Assembly: GCA_019638015.1 (NCBI GenBank)
Contig: JAHBUP010000001.1
Location: 1,954,424 to 2,018,423, forward strand
Source: Melioribacteraceae bacterium
GTDB taxonomy: Bacteria; Bacteroidota; Ignavibacteria; Ignavibacteriales; Melioribacteraceae
Direction: 5' to 3'
DNA length: 64,000 nucleotides
Shown: positions 35,964 through 45,729 of the stretch, one piece after another
Numbering within the stretch: position 1 is the first letter of the stretch
Layout: every line of letters starts with the position of its first letter
Translations under genes and position numbers: made by a program
Notes under the pieces: generated by a model
The model's input: the letters and a program-made list of their open reading frames with translations, nothing else
The model's database searches: none
Told to the model about the DNA's origin: nothing

Positions 35964-37874
35964 ATGATTAAATTAATTTCTGCTACTGTTAACAAGTATA
36001 AAAGTTTCTCAAAAGCACAAACTGTATCATTCCAAAAAAATATTACAACTTTAGTTGGTATGAATGAGTCTGGCAAAACAGCTTTTCTAGAAGCCTTAGC
36101 TAAAGTAAATTATTTCAATGATGATCCGAAATTTAAGTTCGATGTCACTCAAGACTATCCAAGAAAAGAATTAAAGGCTTATCAAAAAGACGGAACGGTT
36201 GCTGAAGTAATGAGTTGTAAATATGAAATATCGAATCAACTGCTTGAAAAGATCAAGAGCGATTTAGGTGAAAATGTTTTTAGACAGACAAGTTTCCAAG
36301 TCGGAGTTAAATATAATTACAGTAGAACTTGGAGCAACATACAAGCTTCAGAAGCGGAATATTTGAAATGCTCATTTGAAAACTATTCTTTAGATAAAGA
36401 AATTAAAGAAAAGTTTGAGGGAATTAAATCACTCAAAGAAATACCAGAATTACTTAAAACTATTGAGGATGAATCGGCCAAAAAAGTTCTTGAAGAAATT
36501 CAAAATAAAATTATTAAAAATTCTCATGATTGGCCCAATAGAGTTGAAGGTTATATTGTAAAAAATTGGTTAGAGCCAAACCTTCCCAAATTTTGGTATT
36601 ATGATGAATATTACTCATTACCTTCAAGAATAAACCTTTCTAAATTTGATTCTAAAAGTAAAGAAGAAAGTATACAGACAATTAATGCATTATTCGAGAT
36701 GGCAGAAATAAATATTAAGGAAATTCTTGAGAAATCAGATTTTGAAAGATTCAAAGCGGAATTAGAATCAACTTCTATTCATATTACTGAACAAATATTT
36801 AAATACTGGTCAGCAAACGTAAATCTTGATATTAAATTTGATATTGATGCGGTAGAGAGGATGGAAAATGGACAAAGGATTGTTGATAAATATCTTGATC
36901 TAAGAATTTTCAATAACCGCTATAAAATGTCCTTGCCTTTAGCAAAGAGAAGCAAAGGATTCAATTGGTTTTTTTCATTCATTGTTTGGTTCGGTAAAAT
37001 TCAATCGGACAAACATTCAAATTATATTTTGCTCCTTGATGAGCCCGGCTTGAATCTTCACGCTTCGGCTCAAGCTGATCTTCTTAGGTTCATTGAAGAT
37101 TTATCAAAAGATTATCAAATAATTTATTCTACGCACTCACCATTTATGATAGAATCAAATCATCTTGAACAAGTAAGAACAGTTTTTGAATCAGATGAAG
37201 GTTCAATAATATCTGAAACAATTCAAGAGAAAGATCCAAGAACCCTTTTCCCACTTCAAGCAGCTCTTGGATATGATATAGCTCAAAATTTGTTTGTCTC
37301 AAAGAATAATCTAATTGTTGAAGGGCCAGCTGATTTAATTTATTTATCATCACTTTCATCCATTTTAGAAGACAATGGAAAAGTTGGTTTGAAAGAAGGC
37401 ATTACTATTGTTCCCGTAGGTGGCTTAGATAAAGTTGCAACATTTATCTCATTGTTAGCTGGGAGTAAATTAAATATTGCATGTCTCCTTGATAATTTTA
37501 CTGATGTGAAAGGAAAGCAAAGAGTTGATGATCTAATTAAGTATAAGATTATTAAAGAAAAAAATATTCGTTTTTTCGGTGAATTTGCTAATACAAAATG
37601 TAAGCAAGCAGATATCGAAGATTTATTCTCTAAGGGTGAGTACTTACAATTATTCAATTCTGCTTTTAACGAATATGCAGAAATAAATGAATCGGATCTG
37701 GATGTTTCCATTGAAAGAGTAGTTGAACAAATATCTAAAATCATTGGTCATAAGTTTAATCACTATCGTCCAGCCTATTTTCTTGCAAATAAAGGTATAG
37801 ATAAATCTTTTTTTACTGCAGAGACTATAGAAAGATTCGAAAAACTGTTTATTGAAATCAATAGGTTGTTTTAG
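35964..37874 (+). CDS. OLD-family ATPase-nuclease (AAA + Toprim)
   Basis: A 636-aa protein. The N-terminal ABC-type ATPase has Walker A VGMNESGKT (31-39), Walker B LLLDEPGLNLHASAQ (about 355-370) and the switch YSTHSPFMI (about 390). A C-terminal Toprim domain has LIVEGPADLIYLSSL (about 450), GGLDKV and LLDNFTD (about 508), as in the overcoming-lysogenization-defect nucleases. AGGA precedes the ATG. It overlaps the res start by one base and lies inside the Type III operon, where such a gene is an accessory, probably anti-phage, component. Confidence 0.85.
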   Translation: MIKLISATVNKYKSFSKAQTVSFQKNITTLVGMNESGKTAFLEALAKVNYFNDDPKFKFDVTQDYPRKELKAYQKDGTVAEVMSCKYEISNQLLEKIKSDLGENVFRQTSFQVGVKYNYSRTWSNIQASEAEYLKCSFENYSLDKEIKEKFEGIKSLKEIPELLKTIEDESAKKVLEEIQNKIIKNSHDWPNRVEGYIVKNWLEPNLPKFWYYDEYYSLPSRINLSKFDSKSKEESIQTINALFEMAEINIKEILEKSDFERFKAELESTSIHITEQIFKYWSANVNLDIKFDIDAVERMENGQRIVDKYLDLRIFNNRYKMSLPLAKRSKGFNWFFSFIVWFGKIQSDKHSNYILLLDEPGLNLHASAQADLLRFIEDLSKDYQIIYSTHSPFMIESNHLEQVRTVFESDEGSIISETIQEKDPRTLFPLQAALGYDIAQNLFVSKNNLIVEGPADLIYLSSLSSILEDNGKVGLKEGITIVPVGGLDKVATFISLLAGSKLNIACLLDNFTDVKGKQRVDDLIKYKIIKEKNIRFFGEFANTKCKQADIEDLFSKGEYLQLFNSAFNEYAEINESDLDVSIERVVEQISKIIGHKFNHYRPAYFLANKGIDKSFFTAETIERFEKLFIEINRLF

Positions 37875-40585
37875 TGAAACTACTCTTCGATTCCAAACAA
37901 GATTACCAATTAAAAGCTGTCAATTCAGTTATCAAACTGTTTGAAGGACAAACTATAAATAAAGGCGAGTTTGAACTTACTTCAAGTTCTGCTGGTCTTG
38001 GTTTCTCAGATTTCGGTTTTGGTAATCGGCTTGAATTAACTCATACAGATATTCTTAATAATCTAAAATCAGTTCAGAAAGAAAATGATATTGATGATTC
38101 AACAGAGCTTAACTTTATTTCTTACACTGATAACGATGATAATAATAACCCGATCAAAACCGAAACTAACTTCCCAAACTTTACAATCGAAATGGAAACT
38201 GGCACCGGTAAGACCTATGTTTATCTTCGGTCCATTTACGAACTGAATAAAGTTTACGGATTTACAAAATTTGTAATTGTTGTTCCAAGTGTTGCTATCA
38301 GAGAAGGAGTTCTAAAAAATCTCGAAATTACCGATGACCATTTCCAAATGCTTTATAACCGTCCACCAATCAATTATTATGTTTACGATTCCAAACGGCT
38401 TCCATTATTAAAAAGTTTTGCAACAAACAACGCTATACAAATTCTCATCATAAGCATAGATTCTTTCGCTAAAGACACTAATATCATAAATCAATACCGC
38501 GATAGCACTAACGGAAAGAAACCGATTGAATATATTCAATCAACTCAACCTATTGTAATTCTTGATGAACCACAGAATATGGAGACAGATATCCGCAAGA
38601 AAGCAATTGCAAATCTCAATCCTCTTTTTGTTTTAAGGTATTCTGCAACTCACAAGTTTATTTACAATCTTATTTACAAGCTCGATCCGGTAAAAGCCTA
38701 TGATCTTGGTTTAGTTAAACAAATAGAAGTTGATTCAGTCTTTTCGGAAAACGATTTTAATAAAGCATTCATCAAGCTGGAAGACATTAAAGCCGCAAAA
38801 ACAAAAGTAACCGCAACACTCAGAATTGATGTCAACCTGCCTGCCGGTAGGCATGGTACAGAAAATGGTGTTCAAAGAAAATCTGTAAAAGTTGATTCTA
38901 AGAATTATGATTTATACAAACTTTCAAACAACCGGGACCAATACAAAGATTTACTCGTTTCAACAATAAACTTCGCTGATGGTCAAATTGAATTGTCTGA
39001 TGGAACTACTCTTCAACTTGGAGAAACACAAGGAGCGCTTACAGATCAGATAATGAAAATTCAAATCCGGAAAACTGTTGAAGAGCATTTTATCAAAGAA
39101 GCCAAGCTGAAAACAAGCGGTGTAAAGGTTCTCTCTCTTTTCTTTATAGATCGCGTAGCTAATTACCGGGATTATGATTCGACCGGAAATGTAATCAAAG
39201 GCAAATTCTCAAACTGGTTTGAAGAAGCATATAGCTTTTATCAAAATAAATATCCGTCCACTCTTAACTATCAAGTCGTATCTGTTCATAATGGTTACTT
39301 CGCCCAAGATAAAACCGGAAGGTTCAAGGATTCCTCCTCCGGTGAATCTAAAGCCGATGATGATACTTACCATTTGATAATGAAAGACAAAGAACGATTA
39401 CTCGATAAAGATGAACCGCTAAGATTTATTTTCAGTCACTCCGCTTTACGCGAAGGCTGGGATAATCCAAATGTATTTCAGATATGCACATTAAACGAAA
39501 CAAATTCTGAAATGAAAAAACGTCAAGAAATTGGAAGAGGTTTGCGTCTTTGTGTTGATCAATCCGGACTCAGAATTTTAGATAAGAACGTCAACCGCTT
39601 AACAGTAATTGCAAATGAAAGTTATGAAGACTTTGCCAAAAAACTTCAAAAAGAAATTGAAGATGACTGTGGAGTTGTGTTTACTGGAAGAATCAAAGAT
39701 AAACGCAAACGTGAAACTGTAAATATCAAAAAGGGTTTCCAACTTGATAAAAACTTTCTCGAGCTGTGGGAAAAGATAAAACACAAAACACGCTACAGAG
39801 TAAATTACTCTACAGAGGAACTGATCAATAAAAGTTCTACTGCTATAAATAAAATGCCGGAAATTAGTGCCCCAATTATAAAATCGGTTAAGACTGGTGT
39901 GGATATCGTAAAAGAAGGTATAGAAGGAAAACAGCTTAACTTTGGTGTTTATCGTGTTGATGATCTTCCAAATGAAATCCCGGATATAGCCGGTTACATT
40001 CAAAATAAAACCGAACTTACCCGCTCTACAATTATTAGCATCTTGAAATCTTCTAACAGATTAAAGGATGTCTTAAAGAACCCACAGCTTTTTCTCGATC
40101 AATCAGTAAAAGAAATAAATACGGTCCTTACCGATTTGATGATTGAAGGAATTAAATATGAAAAACTTGGTGACACAGAATATTACAAAATGGAATTGTT
40201 CGCCAAAGCTGAAATAGAAGCTTACCGAGAAAACTTGTATAAAGTTAAAAACCAGGATAAAACTCTTTACAATTACATTGAATTTCAATCCAAAGTAGAA
40301 GAACAATTTGCAAAAGATTGTGAGTCGAATGAGAATATCGATTTCTACATAAAACTTCCGCACTGGTTTGTAATTAAAACCCCTATCGGCACTTACAATC
40401 CCGATTGGGCTTTGATACTGAAGAATGATGAAAAGATTTACTTTGTTGCAGAAACAAAATATTCTTTAGATCCACAAAAATTATACTCATCAGAGAATTA
40501 TAAAATCAAATGCGGCAAAAAACATTTCGAAGAATTTCCAACGGTAGTTTATAAAACTGTAACTAAGCTTGGTGAAATAATTTAG
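37874..40585 (+). CDS. res: Type III restriction enzyme, Res subunit
   Basis: A 903-aa SF2 ATPase-nuclease that cleaves DNA together with Mod. Walker A is ETGTGKT (108-114) and motif II is ILDEPQNM (about 229-236). Helicase motifs HSALREGWDNPN and EIGRGLRL come later, and a C-terminal PD-(D/E)xK nuclease reads NPDWALIL...VAETK (about 840-866). It starts with GTG at 37874. An in-frame palindromic repeat (38838-38853, encoding LPAGRHG) lies between motifs without breaking them. Complete and probably functional. Confidence 0.92.
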   Translation: MKLLFDSKQDYQLKAVNSVIKLFEGQTINKGEFELTSSSAGLGFSDFGFGNRLELTHTDILNNLKSVQKENDIDDSTELNFISYTDNDDNNNPIKTETNFPNFTIEMETGTGKTYVYLRSIYELNKVYGFTKFVIVVPSVAIREGVLKNLEITDDHFQMLYNRPPINYYVYDSKRLPLLKSFATNNAIQILIISIDSFAKDTNIINQYRDSTNGKKPIEYIQSTQPIVILDEPQNMETDIRKKAIANLNPLFVLRYSATHKFIYNLIYKLDPVKAYDLGLVKQIEVDSVFSENDFNKAFIKLEDIKAAKTKVTATLRIDVNLPAGRHGTENGVQRKSVKVDSKNYDLYKLSNNRDQYKDLLVSTINFADGQIELSDGTTLQLGETQGALTDQIMKIQIRKTVEEHFIKEAKLKTSGVKVLSLFFIDRVANYRDYDSTGNVIKGKFSNWFEEAYSFYQNKYPSTLNYQVVSVHNGYFAQDKTGRFKDSSSGESKADDDTYHLIMKDKERLLDKDEPLRFIFSHSALREGWDNPNVFQICTLNETNSEMKKRQEIGRGLRLCVDQSGLRILDKNVNRLTVIANESYEDFAKKLQKEIEDDCGVVFTGRIKDKRKRETVNIKKGFQLDKNFLELWEKIKHKTRYRVNYSTEELINKSSTAINKMPEISAPIIKSVKTGVDIVKEGIEGKQLNFGVYRVDDLPNEIPDIAGYIQNKTELTRSTIISILKSSNRLKDVLKNPQLFLDQSVKEINTVLTDLMIEGIKYEKLGDTEYYKMELFAKAEIEAYRENLYKVKNQDKTLYNYIEFQSKVEEQFAKDCESNENIDFYIKLPHWFVIKTPIGTYNPDWALILKNDEKIYFVAETKYSLDPQKLYSSENYKIKCGKKHFEEFPTVVYKTVTKLGEII

Positions 40586-40933
40586 GAGTACTAATAAATA
40601 ACCTTTTTATTAACAATCTAATTACCTCAATATTGAGAATACTTTTGAAAAATGTAACAATTTCAATTCATGTCAGCTACATTACGCTATTTTTTAAAAA
40701 AAGTTATTGATTTAACAATAAGCATTAATTAAGTTTATATATAATGTCTGTAAAATACGGTAGAGAACAAATAAACTATGTATTCCTACTTTTTTCAATA
40801 ATCTTATAATTGATTGAAATAGCTAAATAATTCCAGCAAATATAACTTATAATAGAGGTTTATTGTAGAATTGAAAAATAAAAATTAGGGCAACAATAAC
40901 GCTATAATTAATAAAAACATAAGATGATGTGAA
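40586..40933 (+). other. AT-rich promoter region of the VWA-kinase-phosphatase cassette
   Basis: 348 nt with no gene. A TATAAT-like box is visible at about 40739-40745 but without a well-placed -35 partner. The large gap and the tight spacing of the following genes suggest one promoter here for the cassette. Confidence 0.4.
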
Positions 40934-42181
40934 ATGGAATTAACCTCACATGATAAAAAGATAATTCAAAAGTATATTTCTGCATTTAGTGAACATCGAA
41001 ATCCCGAGGATGTTTTATCTGATTGCAGAACTTCTGTTGTAACATTAATGCAAAGTATACTTATTGAAGAGTATAAATACGCGCCTACTTCAACGGACCT
41101 TAAAGAACCCGCAAAATGCTTTTTTGAATCTGATTTTATCGAAAAAAAGATTGGCAGTAAAAGAGAACCACGTTCCCAAGAATTGTTAAATATTAAAAAT
41201 CAGATGAGTATTGTTCTTCAAAATAGAAATTTTAAACAATATTCAACAGATGATGATAATGAAAAATTGGAGGAACTCGCAAAACAAAGTAAATCTGCAT
41301 TGACAGTTATTTGTAGATGGTTTTTTTCAAAGCATAAAAAATTTCAATTATCTTTAGTTACAAATCTCTCTTTTGACGACAAAGAAGCTGTGAAACACCT
41401 ATTTTATGTTAAAATTGATAAGAAAGAAAAAGATGTAATAGAAAGAGAATATTATTATGTAATACTTTTGATTGATAGCTCTCAATCAATGTTATGGCCT
41501 TACTTAAAAGATCAACGTAATTATGATAAAGAAGATTCAAGTGACTATAAAGAAGCTGTTTCAGTTGTTCAAAAGGCGATGCAAGTTGCTCATGAAAAAG
41601 CATTAACTGCACTACGAGGAAGCAGCATTTGTAAGGGAGATAATAATTGTACTGGTTATATGATGATATATCAATACACTTTTAATCACAGAAAAAAACT
41701 GCTTAACCCACCTGAAGAACTTTCTTCAGTTGGTTTAGATAAAGTTGCAAAGATTAGTAAAATCAATTATTATCCCGAAGGCAGAACAGCATTATATGAT
41801 GTTATTGATGAATCAATCAAAGTTATATATGACAATTACTTGAAGAAAGCGATGGACGAGGAGAAAAGGATTGATAAGGTCGCTATTGGAGTTATAACAG
41901 ATGGGGAGGATACTGTAATAACCGATGCACATCAAAAAGCTTCCAAAATCTCAGAAATTAGAAAATATTTAAACATATTGCGAGGTCAAGGCGATCTGAG
42001 TAAATGCTTTCTTGTAAGCAGTGTTTTGATTGGACTGACTGGCACCGATTTTTCTGAAAGTAAATTGAAAGAAATTAAAAGTGAATTAACATTTGATGAA
42101 ATAATTTCTATAAATCAATCAGATGAACATTCAATAAGGCAAGCCTTTAAACTATTTTCTACAAATGCAATAAACGTATAA
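40934..42181 (+). CDS. TerY-like VWA-domain protein
   Basis: A 415-aa cytoplasmic protein with a helical N-terminal half and a VWA domain from about residue 173. The MIDAS site is LLIDSSQSM (Asp181, Ser183, Ser185), with Thr285 in GRTALYD and Asp323 in VITDGED completing it. A TerY-like VWA protein next to a kinase and a PP2C phosphatase is the arrangement described by comparative genomics as the TerY-P triad. Here the protein probably acts as the metal-dependent binding platform of that switch. First gene, 4 nt before the kinase. Confidence 0.8.
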   Translation: MELTSHDKKIIQKYISAFSEHRNPEDVLSDCRTSVVTLMQSILIEEYKYAPTSTDLKEPAKCFFESDFIEKKIGSKREPRSQELLNIKNQMSIVLQNRNFKQYSTDDDNEKLEELAKQSKSALTVICRWFFSKHKKFQLSLVTNLSFDDKEAVKHLFYVKIDKKEKDVIEREYYYVILLIDSSQSMLWPYLKDQRNYDKEDSSDYKEAVSVVQKAMQVAHEKALTALRGSSICKGDNNCTGYMMIYQYTFNHRKKLLNPPEELSSVGLDKVAKISKINYYPEGRTALYDVIDESIKVIYDNYLKKAMDEEKRIDKVAIGVITDGEDTVITDAHQKASKISEIRKYLNILRGQGDLSKCFLVSSVLIGLTGTDFSESKLKEIKSELTFDEIISINQSDEHSIRQAFKLFSTNAINV

Positions 42182-42185
42182 AGCA

Positions 42186-43229
42186 ATGAAAGTAACAATT
42201 AATAATGCAGAATATCTTTTAAACGACACCAATAAATATGGTGGTGAAGGAGATATCTATACTGTTAATTTTAATGGGGAAATGAAGTGTGTCAAAATCT
42301 ATGATTATTCTAAAAGGACACCGTTTAATGAACGTAAAATAATCTCATTAATTAGTAGATTAAAGAGGATTAATTTAGGTGGTATCGAGGATAATATTGC
42401 CTATCCAGAATATCCGGTTTATGATTCAAAAACTAAACGTTTCTGTGGTTTTGTAATGAAATATTTTAATAACCACATGATGATCCTAGATCTAAAATAT
42501 TCTAATAATAATTATTCGTATGGTGATACTAATATAAATGATATTGATATCCTCAAATTAGTTGATAATCTATTTTTTTATTTAAGAATTCTGCATAAAG
42601 TTGGTTTTGTTTTAGGCGATGTCAATCCTGAAAATATTTTAATTGATAAAACATCTTTACTTCCTGCATTTGTAGATTTTGATTCTGTCCAAGTTGGAAG
42701 TTTTTTCAGTAATACAAAGAGAAACGATTATATTGACCCAAGTGTAAAAACTGATGGGTATGGCCGAAGTAGGCATTTCATTTATACTACTGATAGTGAT
42801 ATTTTCTCTATGTCCATCATTGCTTATGAATTAATATTAGGCACAAAACCACATTTTTTCCAGACATCAAATCCAACTGAAACAAACTTTAAGAAAAAAA
42901 TTGGTTTGAGCTTACTTGATTATTACATGGAGAATTTTGATAAAATCAACGATTATTCACTAAATATCGAAAAGAATAATTTTTATAAAATTATATACGA
43001 ACGCCTAAATTATTTAAAAAATCACCATAGCAGCATTTTCAATTTTTTTAAGGGAATATTTACAGAAGGCAAGAGATATTATTACTATTACCAGCAAATA
43101 AGAACTATAAATATCCAAAAAAGACATGGGATTATTGATATTAGTGAGACAGAATTAATCTCTCAATCTAAAGCCGACCCTGACGAACTAGAAATTTTCA
43201 TGAAACAATTTAATATAAGCGTTCCATAA
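42186..43229 (+). CDS. Ser/Thr protein kinase-like protein of the triad
   Basis: A 347-aa kinase-fold protein. The Gly loop is KYGGEGDIY (17-25), the ATP-binding Lys is Lys37 in CVKIYD, and the catalytic loop is LGDVNPENILID with Asp145 and Asn150. The metal-binding Asp164 lies in VDFDSV, where most kinases have DFG. All residues needed for phosphotransfer are present. The C-terminal lobe is followed by a basic, Tyr-rich tail without a membrane segment. It sits 4 nt after the VWA gene and 2 nt before the phosphatase, so the three are co-expressed. Confidence 0.82.
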   Translation: MKVTINNAEYLLNDTNKYGGEGDIYTVNFNGEMKCVKIYDYSKRTPFNERKIISLISRLKRINLGGIEDNIAYPEYPVYDSKTKRFCGFVMKYFNNHMMILDLKYSNNNYSYGDTNINDIDILKLVDNLFFYLRILHKVGFVLGDVNPENILIDKTSLLPAFVDFDSVQVGSFFSNTKRNDYIDPSVKTDGYGRSRHFIYTTDSDIFSMSIIAYELILGTKPHFFQTSNPTETNFKKKIGLSLLDYYMENFDKINDYSLNIEKNNFYKIIYERLNYLKNHHSSIFNFFKGIFTEGKRYYYYYQQIRTINIQKRHGIIDISETELISQSKADPDELEIFMKQFNISVP

Positions 43230-43231
43230 TA

Positions 43232-44107
43232 ATGCAAATATTATTCGATTATAGCGTAAACTATTTATCTGATTCTAATCACCAAACTAAATTACCATTT
43301 TCTATCTTTGGTATGACACAACAAGGTTTATCTCATAAAGGTCAAAACATTGGAAATCAAGATGCTGCTTGTATATTTGTCGGTCAAAATGCTATTATTG
43401 GAGCAATTGCTGATGGTTGTACTAGTGGCAAAAACTTGAATGGAAAATCTTCTAATCAAGTCGGAGCTAATATAATTAGTTATTTAGCAGTTAGTATTGC
43501 ACGTAAACTTCTAATGAAGAATCATATTTCATTCGATAATTTTATGTCTCCATTTCAACAATATCTTATCGACCATCTTAAAAAATCTCTTAATGCTTTA
43601 CACCCATGGAAACAAGAAAAGAATGAAGTTATTAGTAATTATTTTTCAGCCACTATCATCACAATAGTTATAACGAAAAAAAAGTATTTAATTTTATATA
43701 GTGGCGACGGAAATGTCTTTATTAATGGAGAGAAAAAGGAGTTAAAACATCAGAGTGGAAAGTATTTTACAAATAATCTCTTTGATTTAAAATATACAAA
43801 ATCTGGGTACATAATAAATCCTGACTATCAAATTCGTTGTTTACAAAAAGGAAATTCTAATCATCTTAATAGCATTTTAATTTCTACAGATGGTTTTATT
43901 GACGATGATGTTGTAGCTGCAGAAAATTTCCCAAATTTCTTTTTTAATCCAAATGGCATCATTAATAAAAATGGATTTATTGATCGTAGAAAGGATTTCA
44001 GAATAAATTTACTTGAAGAAATAACAACTAGTAAAAATGGTAGAATGTGGCCGGCTGATGACGCTACTTTTATCTCGTTAAATAGAATTAATAAATCAAG
44101 TTTGTAA
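43232..44107 (+). CDS. PP2C-type protein phosphatase of the triad
   Basis: A 291-aa PP2C phosphatase expected to reverse the neighbouring kinase. Metal-binding residues lie in GNQDAACIF (Asp44) and GAIADGCTSG (Asp61, Gly62); LILYSGDGNVFI is the central strand pair and WPADDATFISL near the C-terminus gives the last metal Asp. The middle is shorter than in standard PP2C (about 240 residues of core). It is the third gene and ends 1 nt before the 517-aa gene. Confidence 0.82.
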   Translation: MQILFDYSVNYLSDSNHQTKLPFSIFGMTQQGLSHKGQNIGNQDAACIFVGQNAIIGAIADGCTSGKNLNGKSSNQVGANIISYLAVSIARKLLMKNHISFDNFMSPFQQYLIDHLKKSLNALHPWKQEKNEVISNYFSATIITIVITKKKYLILYSGDGNVFINGEKKELKHQSGKYFTNNLFDLKYTKSGYIINPDYQIRCLQKGNSNHLNSILISTDGFIDDDVVAAENFPNFFFNPNGIINKNGFIDRRKDFRINLLEEITTSKNGRMWPADDATFISLNRINKSSL

Positions 44108-44108
44108 T

Positions 44109-45662
44109 ATGGCATATATTAATGCAAATCAGTTGAAAATTGACAGCGCCTATATTGAAGAAAAAGGCGGTATTTTAAACGCACTAACCTATGCTAGTGC
44201 TCAATATATATTTAAAGTTCTAGAAAGACATGGTAAAGAAAAAATAAAATGGTTTGAACATAATAAAACACAAAGATTGAAACGGACAATCATTCATAAA
44301 AATGCACACTTAGATGAATATTTTGCAGAACTTATTTTCAGATCAATTCTTCCACCACATTTAAAAGATATTGAAATCCTTGAGCATGTATTAATGTCCA
44401 AAGAAGATGATTCTTTTGCAAAATTATCTTGGCCAAGTGGAGTTGTTTTTGGTATTCATTCAGATGAAGCCGGTGGTGCAAAAGCGCTTTCTTTTTATGA
44501 TGAACACAATAGTGATGGTAGTAGAGCGAAACCCTCATGTAGCCAATTAGTTGCCGAAGAGTACTTGGGAAACAATATCCCTAACTCCATTCAAAAAGTT
44601 CTTAATGAAGTTAATTATTCAGATTCGCATTCCGGAGCTCATCAATATAATATCAAAAATGTTTTTTTTGCTATGCATGATATTATGTTTGCTATTGGTA
44701 GGGACGAAATTCACGACAATTTTATTACAAAATATTTAACTGGAAATTGGAAACGAGCAATAATTGACGCTTGTCTTGTCTCAATGATTTACATTTATGA
44801 GAATAATATTTTGCCAGATAAATTTGATGATAGTCTGAAAAATAACATAGAAAGAATAACCAAAAAAAGTCTTGACTATTTCATCGAGAAGACAATTTTA
44901 TCATCAACTCCAAATTTTTATGACGATGTAAAAAAAGATTTATTATTCAAATTTAGAAATGGCAATCACGTGGCTATCGATAAAGCTATTTGGCGAAATG
45001 AGAATGGTCAAATGATTGATCAACAAATTCTGATTGTTCACCTAGTTTGTTACTCATTACAAAAATGTTGGGGTGATAACATTGCAAATTTTGTTATGTT
45101 ACATATTTGGCAGATACTTTTCCAAGATCAAATGTCTTTTCTAGATATAAAAGATGAAATTATTAATATTACAGAATCAACACATAAGGGTAACACTCGC
45201 TTTGGATATATTGAAAAAATTATCATAGATGAAATACATTTTAAACCACAGCAAAGTATTAAGGATACAAGAAAAAGAACACTTAATCTTGATTCTCCCT
45301 TATGGTTTTATGATGTATCAGTAAGCAATCCTAGTTATCCTAATGTTGCAAAAGTTTTGAAATCAATAATAAACAATGAATATGCTCAAAAAGGTAATAA
45401 TGGTTTTGGTATATTTATATTGCATGATAAGACAATAAATTCTAAAATGATCAATAATGGCCCAACTATACCAAAGGATTTATGGATTCACTTATCAGAT
45501 AAAATTGTAGGTGCTGAACCAGAGTGTTGGTTTCAACTAAAGGATGCTGAAGGAGTATATGCTGATTTTATTTTAAATAGAAATAAATCTCATCAAGAAT
45601 ATTTACCTAGTAATATTGTCAATAAAGACTTCTTACTTGATATTATAAAGGATTTTCGCTAA
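44109..45662 (+). CDS. Unknown protein with distant MYG1/DHH-like motifs, candidate effector
   Basis: A 517-aa protein without membrane segments that I do not recognise with certainty. HKNAHLDEYFAE (His63, His67, Asp69, Glu70), then a FYDEHNSD segment (129-136) and PSCSQLVAEEYLG (142-154), parallel MYG1-type proteins. Those have HNGTFHCDE, then YDHHQ, then LSSAGLVY in the same order. MYG1 is a metal-dependent DHH-related 3'-5' exoribonuclease. The match is by eye only. The start is 1 nt after the phosphatase stop, so it is likely the target or effector of the phosphorylation switch. Confidence 0.5.
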   Translation: MAYINANQLKIDSAYIEEKGGILNALTYASAQYIFKVLERHGKEKIKWFEHNKTQRLKRTIIHKNAHLDEYFAELIFRSILPPHLKDIEILEHVLMSKEDDSFAKLSWPSGVVFGIHSDEAGGAKALSFYDEHNSDGSRAKPSCSQLVAEEYLGNNIPNSIQKVLNEVNYSDSHSGAHQYNIKNVFFAMHDIMFAIGRDEIHDNFITKYLTGNWKRAIIDACLVSMIYIYENNILPDKFDDSLKNNIERITKKSLDYFIEKTILSSTPNFYDDVKKDLLFKFRNGNHVAIDKAIWRNENGQMIDQQILIVHLVCYSLQKCWGDNIANFVMLHIWQILFQDQMSFLDIKDEIINITESTHKGNTRFGYIEKIIIDEIHFKPQQSIKDTRKRTLNLDSPLWFYDVSVSNPSYPNVAKVLKSIINNEYAQKGNNGFGIFILHDKTINSKMINNGPTIPKDLWIHLSDKIVGAEPECWFQLKDAEGVYADFILNRNKSHQEYLPSNIVNKDFLLDIIKDFR

Positions 45663-45729
45663 AACTATAAATTTATTTAATATGAAGATTATTGCATATT
45701 AGTAGCTAATTAAAATTAATTTAATATTT

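Noticed and set aside
35964..37874. Gabija GajA
   Set aside because: The OLD-type ATPase with Toprim is of the right kind, but the next gene is a Type III Res with its own nuclease and DEPQ motif, not a UvrD-like GajB.
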